From: Stagonosporopsis chrysanthemi
Lineage: Eukaryota > Ascomycota > Dothideomycetes > Pleosporales > Didymellaceae
Assembly (NCBI GenBank): GCA_022560025.1
Contig: JAFISE010000130.1
Location: 1 to 64,000, forward strand
DNA: 64,000 nucleotides
Direction: 5' to 3'
How positions within the stretch are numbered: the stretch's first letter is position 1; every line of letters starts with the position of its first letter. The notes below the pieces were generated by a model. The model was given only the letters and a program-made list of their open reading frames with translations. It was not told where the DNA came from and made no database searches. A program made the position numbers and the translations under genes. Shown here in pieces: positions 41,220-51,225 of the stretch.

Positions 41220-41535
41220 TTTGATGCACGTGAGCTGGGGAAGCAAGGCTCATTGTAGACCGATCGTAAGATTATGAATACGTTTTTGTGATGTGATGCA
41301 AGGAGTAGGCTAAGAGGCTCGAGGAGAGTAATATAAGACGAGCAGAGTAGTACATCAATTAACGAATCAAGCCAAGTCTTTAGCAGAATGAGTCACTTTG
41401 GAATGGAAGCAATGTGTACAGAACAATGAATGTGAGCCATTTCGACAATAGTAAGGGCTAGGTACAAGAACGGGAACACGTCATCTATTTCCAATCATCC
41501 ATCAACATTGGCACATCACCAGACACACCGCAGAT
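41220..41535. other. Convergent intergenic between sugar transporter and AA9 gene
   Basis: This 316-bp interval holds the two 3' ends and nothing else recognisable. Confidence 0.4.
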
Positions 41536-42608
41536 TTAACCGCGGAAAGCGCGGGCGTGGCGGCGAGCCTTAGCACTGGAAGAGCCAGCAGCCTCCTCCA
41601 ACCAGGAGACGAAGGTCTCAAGGGTGAATGTCTTGGGAAGAGCACCAGCGCTGCCAGTGGAAGAGGGAGCAGCGGAGGCAACAGGGGTAGCGCTAACAGC
41701 GTTGTTCTGGACAGCAGGGGCGGAGGTGGCGGCGGGAGCGGCCGAGGTGGCAGCAGGAGCAGAGCTGACGGGGGCAGCAGCAGAAGAGTTACCGGCGCCC
41801 GAGGAGCCGGAGCCGGAGCTGGCGCCAGAGAAGAGGGCAGGGCCGGGGATCTTGTAGCTGGACATGTCGCCGCCGTAGATGTTGACCTTGATACCGGGGT
41901 CGGTGGGGGTGTAGAGCTTGTCGGCGGTGACACCCTCGGGGGTCTCGGTACCGGAGCCAGTTACCTCCAAGTTAACGCCTGGTCGGTGTTAGTCTTTGTT
42001 CAAAATGTTCATGGTTCGGAAGTGTGCTTACACATGGGGTAGTTCTGGGCGCCGCCCTCATCGCCAGCAGAGTGGAGGGCGATGATCTCGTGGCGGAGAA
42101 CGTACTGGCCGGGAGCAATGGAGCTGGGGACAGTGACGGACCAGGTGAGGTCGTTGTTGATGAGCTTCATGGCAGCCCACTCACCACCCTCGTAACCGGC
42201 CTCGTCGATCTTGAAGAACTTCAAGTCGGCAGCCTTGGCGGTGGTAGCATCCTCGACCTTAGCCATGTAGTCGATGACGGGACCGACGTGGGACTCGGGC
42301 CAGGTGTTCCAGGTCAGGTCGACGGTTCCTCCAGCAGCGACCTTGGCGACCTTAGCACCAGCGGTGGCGTCCTTGTGGCAAGCAATCTTGTCAACGTCGG
42401 TGTACATGTCGGGAGAGACGAAGCCGTTGTCAAGGCACTCGGGGCAACCCCACTGGACAACCTCGGGCGAGGGGGTCTGGTATTGGAACGAGGGGTCGTA
42501 GGCCTTGAAGTCAGCGCCATCGACCTTGATGTCCGAAAGGTGACCGTGGGCGTTGACGGAGGCGGCGAAAGCGCCGAGCATAGCAGCAACCTGAATCTTG
42601 GAAGGCAT
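41536..42608 (-). CDS. AA9 lytic polysaccharide monooxygenase (secreted)
   Basis: The enzyme is a copper oxidase that cleaves cellulose or related glucans outside the cell. Two exons (42608-42032 and 41978-41536) give 339 residues. Residues 1-20 are a signal peptide ending VNA, so the mature protein begins at His21 (HGHLSDIKVDG). The second brace residue is His179 (IIALHSA), with Gln188 and axial Tyr190 in GGAQNYPMC. The catalytic domain ends near residue 230 at NIYGGDMSSYKIPGP. A Ser/Ala-rich linker of about 70 residues follows, then a C-terminal block (LPKTFTLETFVSWLEEA, then KARRHARAF). This block replaces the usual cellulose-binding module and is not a GPI signal. The 53-nt intron lies inside the PMC-VNLEV junction. 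A TATA box lies about 200 bp upstream. Confidence 0.95.
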
Positions 42609-44918
42609 TGTTGATGATTTGGTAACTGAAAAGTTGGGTTGGTTGGAAAAGGTGGCGTTCAAAAGTAAGCTTCGAGATCAACGAAGGTGTAAGAGAATGT
42701 TATCCGCTTCAATCGATGAAGGGTGAGTGAGTTTGAAAAGAATGAACTGTCGAAATGACTGAAAGAGTGTGATGAGGAAACAAAATCGCAGGGCACCAAG
42801 TCATCTTTATATCCAGCAGAAGAGTTGTTCGAAACAATGTGGGTAAACACTAGCCCTGTACAGCTGTCAAAACGACCAGGCACAATCTCAGAAAGGGCAT
42901 GAAGGCCGTCATCAAAAGCTTGATCTCATTAAGCGTTCAGGAGATGACTGGACGGAAGGACTGAATCCTTTCCGCTGTTTGTTTCAGGTACCTGGGAATG
43001 GGACGGGCGGCAACGCGCTGCAGAGTCGAGTGTTCCTGATCGACGCAGGCATCCTCAAGGTCGGAACGACCATCTCCGACGATAGTGACATTAATTGGAA
43101 GGGATGGCTGCTCAGGAGATGTTCTTGTGCATCCTAAATAGCGTCTTTGTCACTGTAGACTGCTTTTCCGCTGAAGGCAACACTGAATCTTGACACCACA
43201 GCACCACTTCTCGCAAACGAAAGTCAGGCTCATTTGATGAATCGTGGAGAAAGGACAAAGGAACAGACCAGATGTGGAGAAGTCTCGATAGGACGTCACT
43301 AGCGCCCGGCCCACCAAGACGGGCGTCTACGCGTCGTATAACTGTCTCTCTGTGTCGAGAGCATTACATACTCGTCAAAAGAGTAGAAACGCATGAACAT
43401 CTGATTCCACATTCATATATTTGCCGCAAAGGACCCGCAGCCATGACGTCGCTGCAACGCTCTGCCTCGCTTAGGAGTTTCGCGCATGGCTTGTTTCACC
43501 AAGATCCAGTTTGTGGGTCGCAGCGAGCGCTACGATATCTCGACCTCTCTCAGGCCCTCGGAGGGATCGGAGTGACTTGTTGCAATCGTTCGAGGGCAAG
43601 GCTGGTAGCTTCTCAGCTTAGATGATATACTTCGCTTCAAGAACTAACCCATGTACACCATCGCTGTCAAGCAGACAATTAGAAATCGGAGTAATCGTTT
43701 CATCATTTACAGACCGCTCGAATGCGCTGTTCGGTAATAGCAGGTTCCCCTGTCCATTACCCGATTCCTCGCGAACCACAATTGCCGTAAAATTGGCCTC
43801 CACCTCGCGTGCAACCTCCAATCCTTCCGCCACTCATGGACCTTGAATTTTTCTTGTTTCGAGAGTGGACTCTAGCGGCGGCAAGAGACAAGCAACGGGC
43901 GGCTGCGCTTAGTGCAGTCAGTGCTGTACAATCCTCCGGCTCGTCGGTTCCGTAGACATGGCTTGGGTTTGCTGTCCAACCATTCCTACGCGCAGCCTTT
44001 CAAAGCCCTGTGCTGTGATTGTGAGGCTATCTCTATTGAATGGGTGAAGGGCCAAGGACTGAACAGGAGATCGGAGTCCAACCAATATGCGCCCAAGCGG
44101 GCTTTGATGTTGAGATCGTTTGGGAGGTGCAGCAACTACAATGCAGCTGACGAGAGCAGGAGTCTTCAGTGTCCATCTCCGAAAAACATTCCTTTTGGGC
44201 TAGGGACCCGTCATCTCGAGTCACTGTCCGGGTATCTCATCTCCGTATTATCGACTCAAGGAGTTCTTGCCACAACAGGAAGAAGAACAAAAGTGAACAT
44301 TCTTGCCCCTCCTTCTGAGAGATTCATAAAGTAGCGATGTTGGTCGCGACGGCGTGTTTGCCTGCAAACGCCGACACAAAAGGGCGCGCTGCCTTGGGAC
44401 CAAGATCTCGAAATATGATCAGCTACGTGATTTTGGAGTCAGGATAGATCACATGGAGATTCAATCTCGATTGTCATGTCATACGGTATCTGAGACCTAT
44501 CCAACTCTGAATGATTCGTATAGAACCAAGGCCATTCAACAAGTAGCCACCATTATCCTGAGTTGCGCAACAGCTGGGTCCACTATGATGGAGCGAGATG
44601 CTATGTCTGTCAGGCCAACGATCATACACATTATGCAGATTGATGCGTAGTGACATGGCAGGACAGCAGGGTCGGTGTTATTCGCAAAGAAGGGTAAACA
44701 CTGAATAGCCATAATGCCAAAAGAGTCGTAAAGGCATGCGTCAACATACCCATTAACATTCAAACGTGCAATACATCCAACGTCTACAGAAGACAGCACA
44801 CCAGAAATGCCCAAACGCCACGCAAAATGCTGGATCAATGTACAGGAGCGCCTCTTATAAACACCAATCTGCTTCGCTTGCTCTTTCACGTCCACAGAGC
44901 TTGACCACAGCGCAACGC
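42609..44918. other. Gene-poor interval of 2.3 kb
   Basis: Left part: leader and promoter of the AA9 gene. No convincing gene is present. A minus-strand frame at 43618-43833 has protein-like composition but no ATG and a stop just before it. Confidence 0.4.
42805..42813 (-). promoter_or_regulatory. TATA box of the AA9 gene
   Basis: On the minus strand GATATAAAG lies about 200 bp upstream of the ATG at 42608. Confidence 0.4.
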
Positions 44919-45583
44919 TCACTTTTTACCCAGCCACACCCACCAGAACAGCAGTATCAGGGCAGCGAAAAACGCGACCCACGCCTTCCACCCTACACCC
45001 GTCTTCTTGGCCATCATAAGCATTCTATTCATCGTGCCCTTGATCTTATTCCTGCTGTTCTCGAACTGGTCATTCATTTTCTCCGCCAGGGAGGTGCTGT
45101 CGCGGATCTCGTCGCCGATGAGGTGTGTCAACTAGACTAATCAGTACGGGCGCAACAAAACCCTGCGGCTCCTAAGGCAAGCAGGGAAAAGGGAGGGGAA
45201 GACCGTACATCTTTCAACATCTTCACCTTCCCGATCAACATTCCTGTGTGCTCCTCGTTCTGGCTTTCCAGCTCATCCAGTGTCGCGCTCCCATATTGAC
45301 CTCTGCTACTCGGCGTTGCTGCGCGGTACCCGCCGTCATGCGCGCCGCTGCCTCCTGCACCGTAGCCTCCGTTTGCGCCGTATCCTCCGTACAGACTCCC
45401 ATTCGTGCCTGCGCCGGGGTAGGCAGCGAAGCCAGGGCCGTCAGATGAAGCCGGCAGCCCGTACCCGCCGGCGTTGTAGGGTGAGGCACGCGCTTTGTTC
45501 TTGCTTTTCGAGGGCGAGGCGGAGCGGTTGTAGCTGCTGAAGAGGTCGTCGCGCGCAGCGTCGCGGCCGAAACGGCTGGACAT
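44919..45583 (-). CDS. bet1: SNARE protein Bet1 (ER-Golgi transport)
   Basis: The product is the Qc-type SNARE of ER-to-Golgi vesicles, acting with Sed5, Bos1 and Sec22. Two exons (45583-45209 and 45131-44919) encode 195 residues. An unusually long Gly/Tyr/Ser-rich N-terminus (residues about 30-95) precedes the SNARE helix, which runs from LDELESQNEEHTGMLIGKV through LIGDEIRDSTSLAEKMNDQF to TMNRMLMMAKK. The C-terminal anchor is the hydrophobic WKAWVAFFAALILLFWWVWL followed by two lysines. The 77-nt intron (45132-45208) lies within the helix between KMLKD and LTHLIGDE and has donor GTACGG. Yeast Bet1 is 142 residues; the excess here is all in the N-terminal low-complexity part. Confidence 0.92.
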
Positions 45584-46234
45584 GGTGTGTGGTGCGGTCT
45601 ACTGTGCTGGTGTTTGATGCGTGTACTCGTGGAGCGCGAGCGCTGCGGATGTGATGTGAGGCTGTATGGTATGTGGCGTATTCGGGCTGGTATGCCTCAG
45701 GCGCCGTGTAGACGTGTGGAGTGCAATTGTGCAAACTGTGGAGGACACTTGGCGGCGCGCCGTCACTTTTTGAGATGATGCTCAGCGGAGGTAGCTGGCT
45801 AAAGGCCGAGCCAAGCCAACACGTTGTCGCAACAGCGGCCTGCGTAAGTGGCTGCCTGCGCCATTGGAGCGAAGAATGATACGGCTATTCCTTGAAGGCA
45901 CGTAAGATGGCAATGATGCCGGAAAAGTGCAGTGCATATATATTTTTCAGAACTCCAAGCACTCTAGCCTCGAACGTATAGACTAGTTTGCTCAGAGTAG
46001 TACATACAATATAGAGACACGCCCTCCACTATGATGCACCTGCAAACAGATCCAAAAGATCAATCCTTACAAGTACAGAGACCTTTGTAGTCCCATTGCA
46101 CTACACGCACCCACCATGCTGAAGCTTGAAGGTTGATCTTTCCACGGCTCCAGCACACTTCTCATGCGCCACGACTGCATCCACACTGCCCCTGATTGCC
46201 CTCCTACACCCATCTCGAGCCACCTGCGAGAACC
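45584..46234. other. Intergenic between adenylate kinase and Bet1
   Basis: This contains the Bet1 promoter and the adenylate kinase 3' end; no distinct element recognised. Confidence 0.4.
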
Positions 46235-47274
46235 CTAGTTCTTGAGACCAATCTTGTTCAGCAAGCTGCCAGTCTGCCCGGCAACGTAGGCCTTGTTGTC
46301 GAAGACCTTGAGCAAGCTCTTCCAGACCTGGCCAGGCTCTTGGCTCGCATCGATGGGTTTCCAGATTCCGGTCTTCTGGTAGTAGCCGACAACAGGCGCT
46401 GTCTGGGTGTGATATGTCACGAGGCGCTTCTTGAGTGCCTCAGCATTGTCATCAGAGCGCTGGACGAGCGGCTCGCCAGTGACATCGTCGACCATCTCGC
46501 TCTTGGGAGGGTTGAAGACCTTGTGGTAGGAGCGGCCAGATGCGGGGTGGACGAGACGGCCAGTAATACGCGAGACAAGGAGCGAGTCGTCGATCTGAAG
46601 CTCAACAGCGTGCTGCAAGGGCTTGTTGGTGGACTTGAGCATACCGTCAAGCTTCTCAGCCTGGACGACTGTTCGTGGGAAACCGTCAAGGATGAAGCTG
46701 TAGATTAGTGTTTATTAGCAACTGTCTGAATGCGCGGAACAAGCAGGAGCTCAAGCGGGACCGAAGCTGACATACCCGTTCTTGCACTCTTGGTTGGAGT
46801 CGAGCTCAGTCTTGATCATGTTGATCATGATCTCGTCGCTGACAAGGCCTCCGGCATCCATGATCTTCTTGGCCTCACGGCCGAGCGCTGTCTTCGCAGC
46901 AACCTGTGCGCGGAGCATGTCTCCAGTAGCCTGCGTTTGTTAGAATCACGTCTCTTACTAGCCTCGAGCTTCCCCACGAGCTGGACGCTCGATAAAACGT
47001 ACCAAGTGGCATGCGCAGAACTTGTCCTTAATGCGCGGCGCTTGTGTGCCCTTGCCTATAGCTCGTTAACAAAATTCCCATTGCATGCCCGCTTGCGCTC
47101 AAGAGACGTACCGGCACCGGGCGGCCCAATCAGGATCATCCTGACGCTCTCCTGCGCTGTGTCCGCAATGCCGACCTGACCCTGCAGCCTTGACTCGAGC
47201 TCCGCAATGCGCTTCTCAAGCCTGGACACGGTGCTCTGAAGGTCAGAGACCGCGGAGTCTGTGACAGGGGCCAT
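46235..47274 (-). CDS. adk1: Adenylate kinase
   Basis: The enzyme equilibrates ATP, ADP and AMP in the cytosol and mitochondrial intermembrane space. Four exons (47274-47112, 47055-47003, 46930-46776, 46697-46235) encode 277 residues; the introns are 56, 72 and 78 nt. A heptad-like N-terminal segment (STVSRLEKRIAELESRLQG), typical of filamentous-fungal Adk1, precedes the P-loop ILIGPPGAGKGTQAP at about 47-61, which intron 1 interrupts. The NMP-binding part has HLATGDMLRAQV and FILDGFPRTVVQAEKLD. The long LID (GRLVHPASGRSYHKVFNPPK) marks the long-form adenylate kinase rather than UMP kinase. QRSDDNAEALKKRL carries the conserved catalytic arginine region. It lies in the minus-strand run with Yme2 and Bet1. 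Confidence 0.94.
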
Positions 47275-47780
47275 TGTGTGGATGTGTGTGCGGAGCGCAG
47301 AGGAACGCTACGTCTGTTGTCGGGGCAGGAGTGATGGACGTCGGGGTGGTGCGCAATGGCAGTCGCGAAGAAAAGATGAGGTTAGAGCTCGCGTTTCGTG
47401 CTCGGTAGAATGGAGACGCTGAGCGCTCGGACTCGGCCCGCGGTATCAAGCCGGTTGCGGAGCGCCAATGACGTGCAACCGGAGAAACTGGTTCCTGGAC
47501 TAGAGACCTATGCAAGTACTCCAAGACGCGTCAGGATATTGTTCGCCAGTCACCGTGACCGTCTCAATAACCTCGACTTCTGGAGGTGGTGTTTGTTGAC
47601 TTGCGATTTGCCATCCGTGAACACCGAGGTTAGCGGGGGCACCCAAGACTGTTAAACGCACGTGCAAACACATGTTGGGTTGGAACCAATAAAATCGAAA
47701 TCCGGAGTACACATGGTGTACGTACATCTGAATGAGTTTGAGATAAGGAGAATGGTATCTTATACATGGCCACTTTACAA
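47275..47780. other. Intergenic between Yme2 and adenylate kinase
   Basis: Promoter of adenylate kinase and 3' end of the Yme2 gene; nothing distinctive. Confidence 0.4.
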
Positions 47781-50405
47781 CTAGTATTCCTGACCGAGAA
47801 CCTTCTTCAAGCCCTTCGTCTCGGTCTCGTACTTCTCCACCTTATCCTGGCTCGCCATCATCTTGTTGAGCAGGTAATTAGCCCGTCCAGCCATCTGAGC
47901 CGGCTGGCTCTTGAGCTTACTGAGCAATAGCAGCTCGTTCTCACATTTGTCGATTGTAGCGCTCTCGATCTTGGTCAAGTGAGTAAGGATGGCAAGGTCG
48001 AGGCGGCTCTTCAGCACTTTGTCTTCGGTCAAACGCTTAAACGCTGGGTGGTAGATAGGCTTGCCTGGCTTGATGATCGACGGTCGCCCGTTGGGTCCAG
48101 ATTCGATGGTGATGAGTTCGGCCTGTTCGAGGGCGCGCAGAATTTTCTCACCGCCTGTTTTCAGGATGTCGTCAAGGAGCACCTCGTTGTAGCGCAGGCT
48201 GTTTTTCTGCGCGAGCTCCTTGATCAGCAACCACGCCTGCTCCACGCTCCAATGTCTGCTTCCACCCTCATCCTCCGCGCCGAAGATGTACATCTTCAGT
48301 ATCTCCGAGGCAGACTGGTCAATCATCTCGTGGACTGCCTTTTGTGGTGTCTCGCCTGTCTTTATCCTCCTTGCGAGAAACTCGAGGTCCGTGAGGCGAC
48401 CGCCAAGCAGCTCAATGCAGCTGTCAAGTTCTTCAAGATCTGTGCGTGACTGTGAAGGAACCGGCTGGGGTTTCTTCCCATGGGGCACAGGATCGTCCTG
48501 AACATCAGCGTCAAGATGTGTTATGACGTAGCGCTTGGCAACATCTGGCGAACAATCCGAGAGGGAAATTTGACGGAAGACGCGATCGGGCAGTGCTTTC
48601 GAGAGAGATTTGCTAAACGATACATCGTTGGTCAAGAATATGACATGTGCAATGTTGGCCGTTGTGAGACGAGCAGCCCTACCATCTATTAGCACTTAGG
48701 AAGAAATGAACAAAAATCAGAGTCTCCTACCATTCAGCAATCTTGTCGTAGACGATGCCCCCTTCGTTACTTTTGTGTAGAAAGTTGTCGATGACCACGA
48801 TCGGTCTGTGCTCAGGGTGAGCTTCGAGCCAGTCGTCGTCGCCCAGGTTGGCGTCCTTGTCCGCCTTGTGCCGTTTATCGAGAGCAATCTGCTTTAATGC
48901 GGTGGTGCTGGTGTTCCAGATCTTGCTGAGCTGAGTATCGAGAGTCTCCGAGAATCCTGTCTTGACACCTGTAGCGCCCTGAGCAGCCATGTCGATCATG
49001 CCGCTGATGCTGTTCATCCAAGAGAAAACAGGTTTGTATCCGACAGAGTTAGCAGCCGCGCTGATAGTAGCACTATCGCCCCGAGCCTCTTGAATAGGCT
49101 TGCAGTCTATGACGAGTTTGAGCTTCTTATCCGCAAGAGCTTGGTCAACAACTAGCTCTTTCTTCCCAGAGCCTCGCGGGCCTTGCACGATGATGAACGT
49201 ATCAGCTGTCTCCATGAGCCATGTCTGAACCTGCTCGATGTTGTTCTTGCGATCATCCCAGATCGCCTCCATTCGAGCCTCATCCTCGTTCGACTTGCCA
49301 CGTATAAGGTCCGAAGCGTATCCTTTTGCCCACTTGTAGTACTTGTTGTCTTCGAGGTGCAACACTCTTGTGATGTGTGCCTTGACGAAGAAAGTGCGGA
49401 TCGGATCGAAGATAGCGACAGTAAGTCCAGCTAAGAGTGCCGCTATAATTGGCAAGACGACTCGAGGATGTCCAAAAAGCCAGTCTTTCACCACTTTTGC
49501 GCGGCGGAGTTTGGGATCGTACTGCAGGCGCAAGAGTGTCCCTTTTGGTCCTCCGCCTTGGGCTTGGGAGACCACGAAACCATGCATGCAATTCTTCGCC
49601 ATTATTGCCTTGCCCATGGTGGAGAAGTCGACATGCGCAAACTTGGGCAAAATCTTGGAATCTGGAGGTTGCATGACAATATCTGACAGCTTGCCGTAAG
49701 GCCTGAAGAACTGGAAAAGCTCCTCTTGTGACAGTTCGACAGCATCGGCGGGGTTACCCCCTGATTCTCCTGAAATAAATTCGACCTTTAGTCGAGGCGA
49801 AGGCACGCGCATCAGATCTTCCACCCAGGGACGGCCCTTGACGATCTTAGTGCGCACGCGGCGGAACGGCGCCCACCATGGCTTTACAGGTTCGTCTCTG
49901 AGGTATTCCTGAAGGACTTTCTCGATCTCAGACGTCGGAGTTGTTCCATCGTGCGTAAATTTGACGAACGCTCCGCCTTCTCTCATGCGTGGTAGAACTT
50001 CGGTGGCGGTGATCTGCAGGCCTTTCTTTGCTCTGACACGCTCAATGACCTGCTGCGGGCCAGTCCTTGGAATGAATGGCGAGACAAGTCGGTCAAGCAA
50101 TTGTGGTGCTGGCAGTCCAAGTATTCTCCGGATCGAAACAGGGTACACATTGTTGAAGAAAAGAATTCCCTCGTTGGATCCTGCGTTGATATGGCCTGTC
50201 TTATCCTCGCCGGCCTGCAGCGAAGTGTACCTGATAGACATCGTACATGGTGCTTGTTTAAACCTTTGAAGCGCAATCGTGCTAGATACAGATGGTGTTC
50301 TGATTGATTGTTAGCATGGCCACCATGATCGCCGCGAAGGATCTACCTGGTCAGCCCTTGTAACGGCCTTCGACCAGCATGCTGCCAACTACGATGTGGT
50401 AACAT
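47781..50405 (-). CDS. yme2: Mitochondrial inner-membrane protein Yme2 (Rna12/mitochondrial escape protein 2)
   Basis: Yme2 sits in the mitochondrial inner membrane and helps keep nucleoid structure and mitochondrial DNA. Three exons (50405-50347, 50299-48731, 48678-47781) give 841 residues. The first exon is only 59 nt and supplies MLPHRSWQHAGRRPLQGLT, an Arg-rich presequence that matches the MLP start typical of the family; a model starting at the ATG at 50241 would lack it. Then follow TGHINAGSNEGILFFNNVYP, an RRM-like fold around residues 195-270 (FFRPYGKLSDIVMQPP), a membrane helix (VLPIIAALLAGLTVAIF) near 305, and an AAA-like ATPase half with P-loop GPRGSGKKELV and Walker-B-like PIVVIDNFL. 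The introns are 47 and 52 nt. The C-terminus is a coiled helical region. Confidence 0.9.
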
Positions 50406-51225
50406 CTTCTGTTAAGTGTCACTGCCAGAGCATTACGGTATCGATAGGTGTTGATGCTGAATGGTTCGAAAGTCGCAGGCAACAATCCAGGGGAGTGGGT
50501 AGACGTTGACGTCATCCGATGCAAGCTTGGCAGTCGCGCTTCCCGTCCCTACATGCTCTACGAATCTTTTGCTGATTCGATTTACGTAGAATAACTGTAA
50601 AATATAATTTGAATTCAGCTTCAATAGCCTAAAGAATAGACAAATACAGTTACTACACATCTGCGCGGAGAGAGGTAAATTTGTTGCGGCAGTTGTAGCC
50701 AACTTAGGGATCTACTGTCTTTCAGAACGATCGCTTTAAAAAAAAACGAGCTGCTTCATACAAGCCGTGCTTTGGTAGAGAATACAAGAATCATCAGCTA
50801 AGCTACGACTCTTGACGGAGACTGGCAGTGCGGAATCAATCACATGTTATTTGCCTTCCAGTAGTCTACATCACTACGTCCATCTTTTCGCATTCAAAAG
50901 AGGCAACATAGAATCAGCTGAATGCCTCCTCGCTGAGAACATCGAAAGCCTAGGATTTCGCATTCGGAAGGACAGAGTTTGAATGTACTTATTGAAAGCT
51001 ATGTACAAAGACTGCTAATATATGGCAAGAAACAAAGCGATTGTACACTGCAAATGCCGCCAGATGACTCCATCGAAAAAGGTATCTTGCAGGTAATGAT
51101 AGATCGCGCAAAATCATAAACTCCAAAGCTCATCAAATCATCCGCATAAGTCCAATCTTTCTTCATGATCATGTAGTCGTAGTACACATCTCATTCTATC
51201 CTTTCCTTCTTCTTCTAATGTGCGT
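50406..51225. other. Intergenic between glutamate synthase and Yme2
   Basis: Holds one copy of a dispersed repeat (50571-50760, separate entry), the Yme2 promoter and the glutamate synthase 3' end. The 50750-51200 part is AT-rich with no gene. Confidence 0.5.
50571..50760. repeat. Dispersed repeat, copy A (pairs with 62312-62486)
   Basis: This 190-bp segment aligns in the same orientation with 62312-62486. Shared blocks in the same order are GCTGATT, AATTGAATT-like, TTACT-CAT-TCTGCGC-GAGAGG, AATTTGTTG, GTAGCCAACTTAGGGA, CAGAAACGATCGCT-like and an A-rich run then ACGA-CT-CTTC. Substitutions and small gaps are scattered, mostly transitions by eye. It has no coding potential and lies about 170 bp upstream of the Yme2 start. 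Confidence 0.75.

Noticed and set aside
43618..43833. Minus-strand frame with balanced, protein-like composition
   Set aside because: No ATG, an in-frame stop directly before it, no splice acceptor and no known motif.
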